NCBI GenBank assembly: GCA_020627785.1
Contig: JAHDGF010000002.1
Coordinates: forward strand, 124,001 to 188,000
Source of the DNA: Saprospiraceae bacterium
GTDB taxonomy: Bacteria; Bacteroidota; Bacteroidia; Chitinophagales; Saprospiraceae
DNA length: 64,000 nt
Direction of reading: 5' to 3'
Positions within the stretch are counted from its first letter, which is position 1; the number at the start of each line of letters is the position of its first letter. The notes below the pieces were generated by a model. The model had not been told where the DNA came from. It did not search any database and saw nothing but the letters and a program-made list of their open reading frames with translations. Positions 7,618-15,525 of this stretch are shown in pieces. The position numbers were made by a program, and so were the translations under genes.

Positions 7618-10083
7618 TTAGTAGTCAAATCTTTCATTTGCGATCTGTATAATTTCTGAAAAAACGCCAGCTGCTGTCACATTTGCTCCTGCTCCAGGCC
7701 CACTTATTACAATCGGCGAATTAATATATCTAGCTGTATATAAAGCAATCATATTATCTGTACCAGATAGATTATAGAATGGGCTTTTATCATCCACGCT
7801 TAATAACTGTATGCTTGCATTTTTGTCTTCAAATTTTGCAATGAATCTCAATTTTTCATTCTTCGATTCCGATTCAGAAATTAGTTTTTGAAAGTAATTT
7901 TCATTTGCCTTGAGCGCAATAAAAAAGTCTTCAGTGGATGATGCATCTATACATTCTTGTGGAAGAATTTCTGAAACCTTCACTTCTGATTTTTCTAACT
8001 CATATCCAGATTCTCTCGCTAAAATTGTAATCTTTCTTCTCACATCTGATCCGTTTAAATCCTCCCGAGGATCCGGCTCAGTGTATCCTAATTCTTGTGC
8101 CTTTTTTACAAGGTCATGAAAACTTTTATCAGTTGAAAAATTATTAAAGATATAGGATAGAGATCCACTTAATACAGCTTCAATTTTTACAATTTCATCT
8201 CCACTATTTCTTAAACTTTGAATCGTTGAAAGAACGGGTAATCCCGCGCCTACATTTGTTTCAGTCAAGAATAAAACATTTCTATCTTTTGCAATTTTTT
8301 TAAGGTTGACATAGGACTCATAACTTGAAGAGCTGGCAACTTTATTTGGCGTTGAGATGGAAATAGAGTTGTCTAAAATGGTTTCATAAAATCCAGGAAT
8401 TGTATTAGAAGCTGTGTTATCTACAAAAATTGAATTCGCTAAATTTAGTTCAATCATTTTTTGAACAAATTGATTTGGATCCGCCTTCTCATTGGAATTA
8501 TCCAAGTCATCTTTCCAATTATCTAAATTTATTCCATTTGCATTAAAACTCATTTTACGGCTATTGGAAAGACCAATTAATTTTAAATCAATCCCACGTG
8601 ATGCTCGTATGTTTTCTTTGAATTCTTTCAATTGTTCTATGAGTGTTCCTCCAATAAGACCTGTACCAACAAAAAATAGATTTAGTGTTTTATCTGCATT
8701 TAAGAAAAAACTATCATGAATTAGATTTAATGCTTTTTTTTCATCTTTTGCATGCACTGCAAACGAGATGTTTAATTCGGATGATCCTTGAGCGATGGCC
8801 TCTATGTTGACACCATTTCTTCCAAGTGCAGAAAATAATTTTCCAGCTATACCTGGCTTATCTTTCATTGATTCACCGACTGCGGCAATGATAGATATAT
8901 CATTGATCAGATCTATGTTGTCAATTAGTTTATCATCAATTTCTTTGGTGAATTCTTCTAATAAAGTTTGTTTGGCTAGCTTAGATTTATCTTCCATAAC
9001 AGCCAAACATATCGAATGCTCTGAAGAGGCTTGAGTGATTAATATTAGGTTGATACTTTTAGAAGCTAAACAACTGAAAAGCCTAGCGGCTACACCAGGG
9101 GTTCCTTGAAGTCCTGTTCCTGAAAGTGTAATTAGTGAAACACCAGATAAAGAGGATAGCCCTTTGATTGATCCGTTATTATTTACTACTTCTTTATGAA
9201 TTAGTGTCCCTACATATTCAGGGTTAAAGGTATTTCTGATGTAAGTTGGAATTCCCTTAAGATGTACTGGTTGAATGGTTGGCGGATAAATAACCTTTGC
9301 ACCAAAGTGCGACATTTCCATTGCTTCAATATAGGTCATCTGCTTAATCGGATAAGCTTTGCTAACCATCTTTGGGTTGGTGGTTAAAACACCATCAACA
9401 TCAGTCCATATCTCTAATGCCTCTGCTTCTAAAGCGGCAGCAAATAATGCTGCAGTATAGTCAGAGCCACCTCTTCCTAAGGTTGTTGTTTTTCCTTCTT
9501 GGTCAGAGGCAATAAAACCTGTGATTATGTGGGTAGTTCCTTCTTTATTCTTGAAGGCCTCTTGGATATTTTTATAACTGAGGTCTTTGAATACTTTCGC
9601 TGATCTAAAATCACTGTTTGTTGAAATTAGCTGACGTGCATCAATATACTCTGTATTTACATTTTGCGTTTTGTAATAAGAAGCAATGATTGAATTACTC
9701 AATCTTTCGCCAAAACTCATGACATAGTCATAGGAACGATCAGACGCTTCTTTTAGAAGATGAACTCCACGAAGTACGTTTTCAAGCTTGAGGAAAAGAA
9801 CATCAATTCTTGCCAATTCGTTACTTCTATGGTTGCCTTCAAATAAATCTTCAATTGCTTCGTAGTGTCTCTCTTTGCAAGTTTGAACTACATTGACATA
9901 GGAGTCATCTCCTTTACCTGCCGTTTCAATCATTTCAATTAATTGATCAGTTACTCCACCAAAGGCAGAGAATACAATGGCAAGGTTTTCATTCTGAGCA
10001 ATCCTTGGCTGAATGATTGAAAAGATATTTCTAATACGATTCGGAGTGGCAACAGAAGAGCCGCCGAATTTTAGAACCTTCAT
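7618..10083 (-). CDS. thrA: Bifunctional aspartate kinase / homoserine dehydrogenase
   Basis: The 821-residue fusion carries an aspartokinase at residues 1 to about 300 (MKVLKFGGSSVATPNRI with the kinase lysine; ATTLGRGGSDYTAAL-type loop TTTLGRGGSD near residue 200). Two ACT regulatory repeats occupy about residues 310-460, where threonine feedback is expected. Homoserine dehydrogenase follows from about 465 (NLFFVGTGLIGGTLIEQL, NAD(P) fold). It makes aspartyl phosphate and reduces the semialdehyde to homoserine. It heads the thr operon; an 88-base upstream gap holds a two-stage hairpin and a possible 14-residue leader, so regulation at the RNA level is possible. Confidence 0.96.
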   Translation of the reverse strand: MKVLKFGGSSVATPNRIRNIFSIIQPRIAQNENLAIVFSAFGGVTDQLIEMIETAGKGDDSYVNVVQTCKERHYEAIEDLFEGNHRSNELARIDVLFLKLENVLRGVHLLKEASDRSYDYVMSFGERLSNSIIASYYKTQNVNTEYIDARQLISTNSDFRSAKVFKDLSYKNIQEAFKNKEGTTHIITGFIASDQEGKTTTLGRGGSDYTAALFAAALEAEALEIWTDVDGVLTTNPKMVSKAYPIKQMTYIEAMEMSHFGAKVIYPPTIQPVHLKGIPTYIRNTFNPEYVGTLIHKEVVNNNGSIKGLSSLSGVSLITLSGTGLQGTPGVAARLFSCLASKSINLILITQASSEHSICLAVMEDKSKLAKQTLLEEFTKEIDDKLIDNIDLINDISIIAAVGESMKDKPGIAGKLFSALGRNGVNIEAIAQGSSELNISFAVHAKDEKKALNLIHDSFFLNADKTLNLFFVGTGLIGGTLIEQLKEFKENIRASRGIDLKLIGLSNSRKMSFNANGINLDNWKDDLDNSNEKADPNQFVQKMIELNLANSIFVDNTASNTIPGFYETILDNSISISTPNKVASSSSYESYVNLKKIAKDRNVLFLTETNVGAGLPVLSTIQSLRNSGDEIVKIEAVLSGSLSYIFNNFSTDKSFHDLVKKAQELGYTEPDPREDLNGSDVRRKITILARESGYELEKSEVKVSEILPQECIDASSTEDFFIALKANENYFQKLISESESKNEKLRFIAKFEDKNASIQLLSVDDKSPFYNLSGTDNMIALYTARYINSPIVISGPGAGANVTAAGVFSEIIQIANERFDY

Positions 10084-10092
10084 CTATGACAT

Positions 10093-10139
10093 ATTTATGA
10101 TTCACAATTAGGGTCTTAAACCTAATTCCATGCATAAAT
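10093..10139 (-). promoter_or_regulatory. Two-stage hairpin in the thrA leader
   Basis: Two nested inverted repeats stack: an outer 7-bp stem (10093-10099 with 10133-10139, ATTTATG/CATAAAT) and an inner 7-bp stem (10106-10112 with 10121-10127, AATTAGG/CCTAATT), separated by a 6x5 internal loop and closed by an 8-base loop. The structure ends nine bases before the thrA start codon, so it could mask the ribosome site. No T-tract follows, which argues against simple terminator attenuation. I do not recognise a known riboswitch class. Confidence 0.5.
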
Positions 10140-10152
10140 CATGCCCATACAT
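10108..10152 (-). CDS. Possible 14-residue leader peptide ahead of thrA
   Basis: A short frame from ATG at 10152 to TAA at 10108 encodes MYGHDLCMELGLRP. It overlaps the hairpin: its codons run through one side of both stems and its stop codon falls in the opposite inner arm, so translation would open the structure. It has no run of Thr or Ile codons, unlike classical thr attenuator peptides. Existence is inferred only from position and overlap. Confidence 0.3.
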   Translation of the reverse strand: MYGHDLCMELGLRP

Positions 10153-10171
10153 TATGTTTTTATATAATATA

Positions 10172-11701
10172 TTAGAAGTTAAACTCGATTCCTTGAGCTA
10201 GCGGTACGGTATCACTATAATTAATGGTGTTTGTCTGACGACGCATGTATGCTTTCCAAGAGTCTGAACCTGATTCTCTTCCTCCGCCAGTTTCCTTTTC
10301 ACCACCAAATGCACCACCGATTTCAGCTCCTGAAGTACCTATGTTTACGTTTGCTATGCCGCAATCAGAACCAGCAGCAGATAAAAATGCTTCTGCATCT
10401 TTCAAATGATTGGTCATGATGGCAGATGATAGACCTTGAGGTACATCATTCTGAATGGCAATGGCGTTTGAGAGATCTCCTGAATATTTGACGAGATATA
10501 GTATTGGCCCGAATGTTTCATGTTGAACGATGCTCATATCGTTTGTTACTTCTGCAATGCTCGGAGAGACATAGCATCCACTTTCATAGTTTGCACCAGA
10601 AAGAACGTTTCCTTCCACAGCCATTGTACCACCCTGTTCTTTTACTTGCTCAATGGCCTTGAGGTAAGTATTAACTGAATCTTTATCGATTAATGGCCCA
10701 ATATGATTGGTTACTTCTAATGGGTCCCCGATTTTTAATTGACCATATGCTTTTACCAAAACTTCTTTGACCTTATCGTAAATATCTTCATGAATGATAA
10801 GTCTTCTAGTCGATGTACATCTCTGTCCACAGGTTCCAACAGCTCCAAAAACAGCACCCGTAAGTACTACTTTTAAATCAGCAGATGGTGTAATAATAAT
10901 GGCATTATTTCCTCCTAACTCCAATAACGAACGACCCAACCTAGCGGCCACATCTTGTCCAACAGCTTTACCCATTCTTGAACTACCTGTAGCGGATATT
11001 AATGGGATTCTGGTATCCTTAGTCATCCATTGCCCGACTTCAGCATTTCCTGTTATGATGTTTGATATGCCTTCCGGCAAATTATTTTCCTTTAAAACCT
11101 TATTGAGTATTTTTTGACATGCTACACTACACATTGGAGTCTTTTCACTTCCTTTCCATATGCAAACGTCACCACAGACCATTGCAATCATGGAGTTCCA
11201 TGCCCACACAGCTACTGGAAAATTAAAGGCAGAGATAATTCCAACGGCGCCGATTGGATGCCACTGTTCGTACATCCTGTGACTTGGTCTTTCTGAATGC
11301 ATGGTAAGCCCATATAGTTGTCTAGAAAGTCCAACGGCAAAATCACAGATATCAATCATTTCTTGTACTTCACCCCAACCTTCTTGTAGGGACTTTCCCA
11401 TCTCGTAAGAAACTAATTTGCCTAGAGCATCCTTATGATTTCTTAACTCATTACCATATTGTCTTACGATTTCACCTCTTTTAGGTGCAGGCATTGTACG
11501 CCAAGTCTTAAAAGCTTCTTTAGATTGTGTTATGATCGCTTCATATTGATCTTTGGTTGTAACACTTACTTCTCCAATTAATTTACCATCAACAGGGGAA
11601 TAAGAACTGATGTATTCGCTAGATCCATGGGATACCTGACCAGACCAAGTTCCATCGTTTTTTGTTTCTAAGTCTAGTGTTTTTAGAAATTCAAGATTCA
11701 T
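10172..11701 (-). CDS. ALDH7-type aldehyde dehydrogenase (probable aminoadipate-semialdehyde dehydrogenase)
   Basis: The 509-residue NAD(P)-dependent aldehyde dehydrogenase has the general-base glutamate E261 in ELGGNNAII and the catalytic cysteine C295 in GTCGQRCTSTRRL, a wording characteristic of the ALDH7 (antiquitin/AmaB) subfamily. The fold signals ISAFNFPVAVWAWN (about 157-170) and ATGSSRMG (about 237-244) are also present. Family members oxidise alpha-aminoadipate semialdehyde in lysine breakdown, and some act on betaine aldehyde, so the substrate is not certain. It lies upstream of thrA on the same strand, but the structured gap suggests a separate transcript. A terminator hairpin sits just upstream of its start. 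Confidence 0.88.
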   Translation of the reverse strand: MNLEFLKTLDLETKNDGTWSGQVSHGSSEYISSYSPVDGKLIGEVSVTTKDQYEAIITQSKEAFKTWRTMPAPKRGEIVRQYGNELRNHKDALGKLVSYEMGKSLQEGWGEVQEMIDICDFAVGLSRQLYGLTMHSERPSHRMYEQWHPIGAVGIISAFNFPVAVWAWNSMIAMVCGDVCIWKGSEKTPMCSVACQKILNKVLKENNLPEGISNIITGNAEVGQWMTKDTRIPLISATGSSRMGKAVGQDVAARLGRSLLELGGNNAIIITPSADLKVVLTGAVFGAVGTCGQRCTSTRRLIIHEDIYDKVKEVLVKAYGQLKIGDPLEVTNHIGPLIDKDSVNTYLKAIEQVKEQGGTMAVEGNVLSGANYESGCYVSPSIAEVTNDMSIVQHETFGPILYLVKYSGDLSNAIAIQNDVPQGLSSAIMTNHLKDAEAFLSAAGSDCGIANVNIGTSGAEIGGAFGGEKETGGGRESGSDSWKAYMRRQTNTINYSDTVPLAQGIEFNF

Positions 11702-11716
11702 AGTAATATGGTTTAA

Positions 11717-11750
11717 GAAAAAAGCCCCAATTTAAATCGGGGCTTTTATA
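11717..11750 (-). terminator. Rho-independent terminator after the 42-residue ORF
   Basis: AAAAGCCCC at 11720-11728 pairs with GGGGCTTTT at 11739-11747 around a 10-base A+T loop. Read leftward it follows the small ORF stop at once and ends in a T-tract, separating that ORF from the dehydrogenase gene. Confidence 0.8.
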
Positions 11751-11759
11751 TATTTTGAA

Positions 11760-11888
11760 TTACATGACGTGACCGTCACTGTGATTGTAAAGGTAAATGA
11801 GAAGGATTATAAAGAGTAGAACAAAAAATATGAATTGTCCGAAACATGCTCCTTTTTTACCCCAATTTTGATCTTCACCGTGAGACAT
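11760..11888 (-). CDS. Small single-helix membrane protein, 42 residues
   Basis: ATG at 11886-11888 opens a 42-codon frame ending with TAA at 11760. The protein starts MSHGEDQNWGKKGACFGQF, continues with one hydrophobic helix of about 17 residues (rich in F, L, I, V) and ends YNHSDGHVM. The ends carry four histidines and several acidic residues, and one cysteine lies just before the helix. It has its own terminator directly downstream and a 66-base gap upstream, so it looks like a separate transcription unit. I do not recognise the family. Confidence 0.6.
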   Translation of the reverse strand: MSHGEDQNWGKKGACFGQFIFFVLLFIILLIYLYNHSDGHVM

Positions 11889-11954
11889 AATTGTTTTTTA
11901 ATTTATGGTACAAAGAAAAGGTATTTTAAAGTTTTATTTGAAAAAACTTTGAAT

Positions 11955-13715
11955 TTATAAGCTTTGACATTGCGGATAAAGCCAATCTTGCAATTCCTTG
12001 TCCAAATGTGGGCTTAATTTTTCCCAAACCAGCTTATGATAGTCATTTAACCACTTGATTTGAGTAGGACTAAGTAGATTCCTTATTATTGGTTTTGTTT
12101 GAATAGGATATAAGGTGATCGTTTCATGATTTATAAATCCATCTCCTTTATCACAGCTTAGAACTAGGTTTTCTATTCTAATTCCGAATTCGTTTAGTTT
12201 GTAATAACCAGGTTCATTGGATGTCACCATACCTGCAAAAATTCCAGCATTTCCACGGTTGGAATTCCCAGGAGCAAATCCTTGGGGTTCTTCATGTACG
12301 TTGAGAAATGAGCCTACCCCGTGTCCCGTCCCATGTGGGTAATCCATGGAATGTTCCCATAAAGCCTTTCTCGCTAAAAGGTCAAGTTGCACGCCTTTGG
12401 TTCCTACAGGAAAGCTGGCCAAAGCTAAATCTATGTGCCCAGCAAGAACAAGTGTGTATGCTGTACAATATTCTTCAGAAGGTTTGCCAAAAGAAAATGA
12501 TCTGGTTATATCTGTAGTACCGTCCATAAATTGTGCTCCTGAATCACAGAGTAAATATCCATCAGGCTCTATGGCTGCGCAATCCGTTTCCTCAGCTCGG
12601 TAATGGATAATTGCTCCATTTCCATTGTTCCCTACAATTGGATTAAAGCTTTCACCAAAATAATCTGTCTGTTGAGATCGGAATTCTGCGATTTTATTTC
12701 CAAATTCATATTCTGTTATCCCTTTTTCTATATTAGCTTCAAGCCAATGGTAGACGTGGCAAAGGGCCACCCCATCTTTTATCATTGCATTTCGGAAGCC
12801 TTTAATTTCTGTTGAATTTTTGATGGCTTTTTTATGAATGACGAAACTTGCTTTTTCTTGAATTAAATTTTGATCCAAGGCTCTGAACAATTTTGTGCTA
12901 CAGGTATTTGGATCTATTAAAACCTTACGCTTAAAAGAAACTAAGTAATCTACGATGTTGTGGTAAGGTCTTACTTGAATTTTATTTTTGTCAAAATAAA
13001 TTTTTGAATTTGAAATTTTCTGATCATCAATGAATAGAATATTTTCATCTACTGTAACGAGTAAATAACAAATGGCTACAGGATTAAAGTCAATATCACT
13101 TGATCGAATATTCAGTAACCAAGCTATTTCATCCAGTGTCGTAAAAAGAATAGCCTCTGCTTTATTTATGAAGAGATGTTTGTGTAATTCCGCAAGTTTA
13201 TCTTGAAAACTTTTCCCAGAAAATTTTATTGGTAGTTCGAACAAACTTTGGGTTGGAAGTTCTTTTCTATCATTCCAAATTTCTTGGATTGGTTCAAGTG
13301 AAGTTACTAATTTGATATTTTTTTCTTCAAACTTACTTTCCATTCTTCGAACGCTTTTTTCGGAAAAAAGAAACCCGTTTACTCCTACTATTGATCCTTC
13401 AGGTAAATTTTTAATAATCCATTGTGTGTACCCTAGACTTGTACGATCAATGATTTTATTAAGTTCTATTTCTGTATTTTCTAATTCATTGATTGCCTGA
13501 ATAAAATATCTTGAATCTGTCCAAAGTCCTGCATAATTTTGAGTTATCAGGACTGTACCTGCAGATCCAGTAAAACCGGAAATCCATTCTCTGCTTTTCC
13601 AATGATCTGCTACATATTCACTCATATGAGGGTCACTTGAAGGAATAATAAAGGCATCAACTTTATGGTCCTTCATATAGGTACGCAAAGAGAGCAAACG
13701 AGAAGAAATATTCAT
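11955..13715 (-). CDS. Aminopeptidase P-type M24B peptidase
   Basis: I place the start at 13715 (MNISSRLLSLRTYMKDHKVDAFIIPSSDPHMSEY), because the family begins there; an in-frame ATG at 13766 would add 17 unlikely residues. The resulting 586-residue protein has two creatinase-like N-domains and the C-terminal pita-bread domain of the three-domain XPNPEP1-type enzymes. Metal ligands are visible in LLCDSGAQFMDGTTDITRSF, PHGTGHGVG, SNEPGYY and IRIENLV. It releases N-terminal residues before proline. No signal peptide is apparent, so it is probably cytoplasmic. Confidence 0.92.
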   Translation of the reverse strand: MNISSRLLSLRTYMKDHKVDAFIIPSSDPHMSEYVADHWKSREWISGFTGSAGTVLITQNYAGLWTDSRYFIQAINELENTEIELNKIIDRTSLGYTQWIIKNLPEGSIVGVNGFLFSEKSVRRMESKFEEKNIKLVTSLEPIQEIWNDRKELPTQSLFELPIKFSGKSFQDKLAELHKHLFINKAEAILFTTLDEIAWLLNIRSSDIDFNPVAICYLLVTVDENILFIDDQKISNSKIYFDKNKIQVRPYHNIVDYLVSFKRKVLIDPNTCSTKLFRALDQNLIQEKASFVIHKKAIKNSTEIKGFRNAMIKDGVALCHVYHWLEANIEKGITEYEFGNKIAEFRSQQTDYFGESFNPIVGNNGNGAIIHYRAEETDCAAIEPDGYLLCDSGAQFMDGTTDITRSFSFGKPSEEYCTAYTLVLAGHIDLALASFPVGTKGVQLDLLARKALWEHSMDYPHGTGHGVGSFLNVHEEPQGFAPGNSNRGNAGIFAGMVTSNEPGYYKLNEFGIRIENLVLSCDKGDGFINHETITLYPIQTKPIIRNLLSPTQIKWLNDYHKLVWEKLSPHLDKELQDWLYPQCQSL

Positions 13716-13760
13716 ATTAAAGAAATTTATAATACATAAGTCATTAATTTGGAATGAATT

Positions 13761-13791
13761 TTGCATTAAAGAAATTAATAATGTAAGTTTG
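13761..13791 (+). promoter_or_regulatory. Bacteroidota-type promoter of rpoN
   Basis: TTG at 13761-13763 is followed after 20 bases by TAAGTTTG at 13784-13791, an exact match to the -33 TTG / -7 TAnnTTTG promoter used by the primary sigma factor of this phylum. Transcription would begin near 13798, giving a leader of about 70 bases. Confidence 0.65.
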
Positions 13792-13867
13792 GGATATAAT
13801 TGTAGTAATTACAAAAACCGAAACTTGTATATAAATATAGTGTTTATAACAGGTAAAATATCAACAG

Positions 13868-15355
13868 ATGTTAAAGCAGAGACTTTCCCACCGTATGTTG
13901 CAAAAGCTGTCACCGCAGCAAATTCAACTAATGAAATTATTGCAAATTCCTACGGCAACATTAGAACAACGAATCAAAGAAGAACTTGAAGCAAATCCAG
14001 CCCTTGATGAGGGAAATGAGAGTGAAGTTAGTGAGATTTACGATCTCGAAAATGAAAACTCAGAAGAAGGATCAGAAGAAGAATTTGAGTTGGATGATTA
14101 CATTAATGAGTACATAGAAGATGATCCCATCTTGTACAAGACGGTTGGAGAAAAATTTGTTTCAGAGGAAGAAACACATCGATTACCAATTGCTGTTTCT
14201 GATACTTTTCACGAACATCTTGAGGCTCAATTAGGCATGCAAGAACTGTCCGATGAGAGAGAAGTATTGATTGCAAAACAAATAATAGGAAGTATTGATG
14301 CTGATGGATATTTACGTAGAGATTCATTTTCTATAATTGATGATTTATTATTTTCTCATAATATAGAAACGAATGAACAAGAAATTGAAAAGCTTGTAAC
14401 CGTCATTCAAACTTTTGATCCCCCAGGAATTGGTGCGAGAAGTTTGCAAGAAAGTTTGGTCATTCAATTAAGACAAAAAGAATTAGTTACTAAGAATGTG
14501 ATTTCGAAAAGAGCAAGAATGAATGCTCTTAAAATTCTTTTGAATCACTTTGATGAATTCACAAAGAAGCATTATAAAAAATTGCAGAAAAACTTATTCT
14601 TATCAGAGTCAGAATTAAGAGATGCAATTAATGAAATTCTGAAATTAAATCCTAAGCCGTCAAGTGGGCATACACAAACATCCGGAGCAAATAATCAGTA
14701 CGTCGTTCCTGATTTTATTATTACCAATAGAGATGGTGAGTTAGAGTTGGTTCTAAATAGTAAGAATGCTCCAGATCTTAGAATCAATGATAATTACTTG
14801 GATATGCTTAAGAGCTTCAAAGTAAATACAAATGGTAGAAGAGCGACAGGTAAGGAGAAAGAGGCCATTATGTTTATCAAGCAAAAGATAGACTCTGCAA
14901 AATGGTTTATTGATGCCATTAAGCAAAGACAAGAGACCTTATATAATACGATGTATTCAATTCTTCAATTTCAGTTTGCCTATTTTACAACGGGCGATGA
15001 AAGAAAGTTGAAGCCTATGATATTGAAGGATATAGCAGAAATTACTGGTTTAGATATTTCTACAGTCTCAAGAGTAGCAAATAGTAAATTTGTTCAGACG
15101 GAGTATGGGACCAAGTTATTGAAGTCATTTTTCTCAGAATCACTGCAAACACAGGATGGTCAAGAAGTATCTACTTTGGAAGTGAAGAACATTTTGGCTG
15201 ATATAATTGAAGGTGAAGACAAGAAAAGGCCTTTATCCGATGAAAAACTGAAGGATTTCTTGACAAAGAGAGGATATAACATTGCGAGAAGGACTGTTGC
15301 TAAGTATAGAGAGCAGCTTAATATTCCTGTAGCAAGATTAAGAAAGGAGATATAA
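13868..15355 (+). CDS. rpoN: RNA polymerase sigma-54 factor
   Basis: The 495-residue protein has the three sigma-54 regions: the Gln/Leu-rich activator-contact region (MLKQRLSHRMLQKLSPQQIQLMKLLQIP), an acidic linker (about residues 45-80), the core-binding region, and the DNA-binding part with HTH and RpoN box ARRTVAKYRE near residue 474. It directs RNA polymerase to -24/-12 promoters and needs an AAA+ activator; none is encoded nearby. A good primary-sigma promoter lies 77 bases upstream and a strong terminator follows, so it is probably monocistronic. Confidence 0.96.
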   Translation: MLKQRLSHRMLQKLSPQQIQLMKLLQIPTATLEQRIKEELEANPALDEGNESEVSEIYDLENENSEEGSEEEFELDDYINEYIEDDPILYKTVGEKFVSEEETHRLPIAVSDTFHEHLEAQLGMQELSDEREVLIAKQIIGSIDADGYLRRDSFSIIDDLLFSHNIETNEQEIEKLVTVIQTFDPPGIGARSLQESLVIQLRQKELVTKNVISKRARMNALKILLNHFDEFTKKHYKKLQKNLFLSESELRDAINEILKLNPKPSSGHTQTSGANNQYVVPDFIITNRDGELELVLNSKNAPDLRINDNYLDMLKSFKVNTNGRRATGKEKEAIMFIKQKIDSAKWFIDAIKQRQETLYNTMYSILQFQFAYFTTGDERKLKPMILKDIAEITGLDISTVSRVANSKFVQTEYGTKLLKSFFSESLQTQDGQEVSTLEVKNILADIIEGEDKKRPLSDEKLKDFLTKRGYNIARRTVAKYREQLNIPVARLRKEI

Positions 15356-15383
15356 ATAATTAAAGACATAATAGCAAAAATGG

Positions 15384-15416
15384 AGGGCTGTCATTGAACT
15401 TGGCAGCCCTTTTTGT
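15384..15416 (+). terminator. Rho-independent terminator after rpoN
   Basis: AGGGCTG at 15384-15390 pairs with CAGCCCT at 15404-15410 and is followed by TTTTTGTG. It lies 29 bases past the rpoN stop and before secA. Confidence 0.85.
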
Positions 15417-15525
15417 GTACCATGGTGTTAAAAGCTGTCAAAATGACAAGAAGGTTCAAGTGGAACGATATATGACGTTATCTTTTTGCTTAATTTTACG
15501 TTTACTATTCAAAATCCATTCATAA

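Noticed and set aside
8595-8600. CACGTG core inside thrA as a third parS
   Set aside because: The flanks (atcC...Gatg) do not match GTTNCACGTGNAAC.
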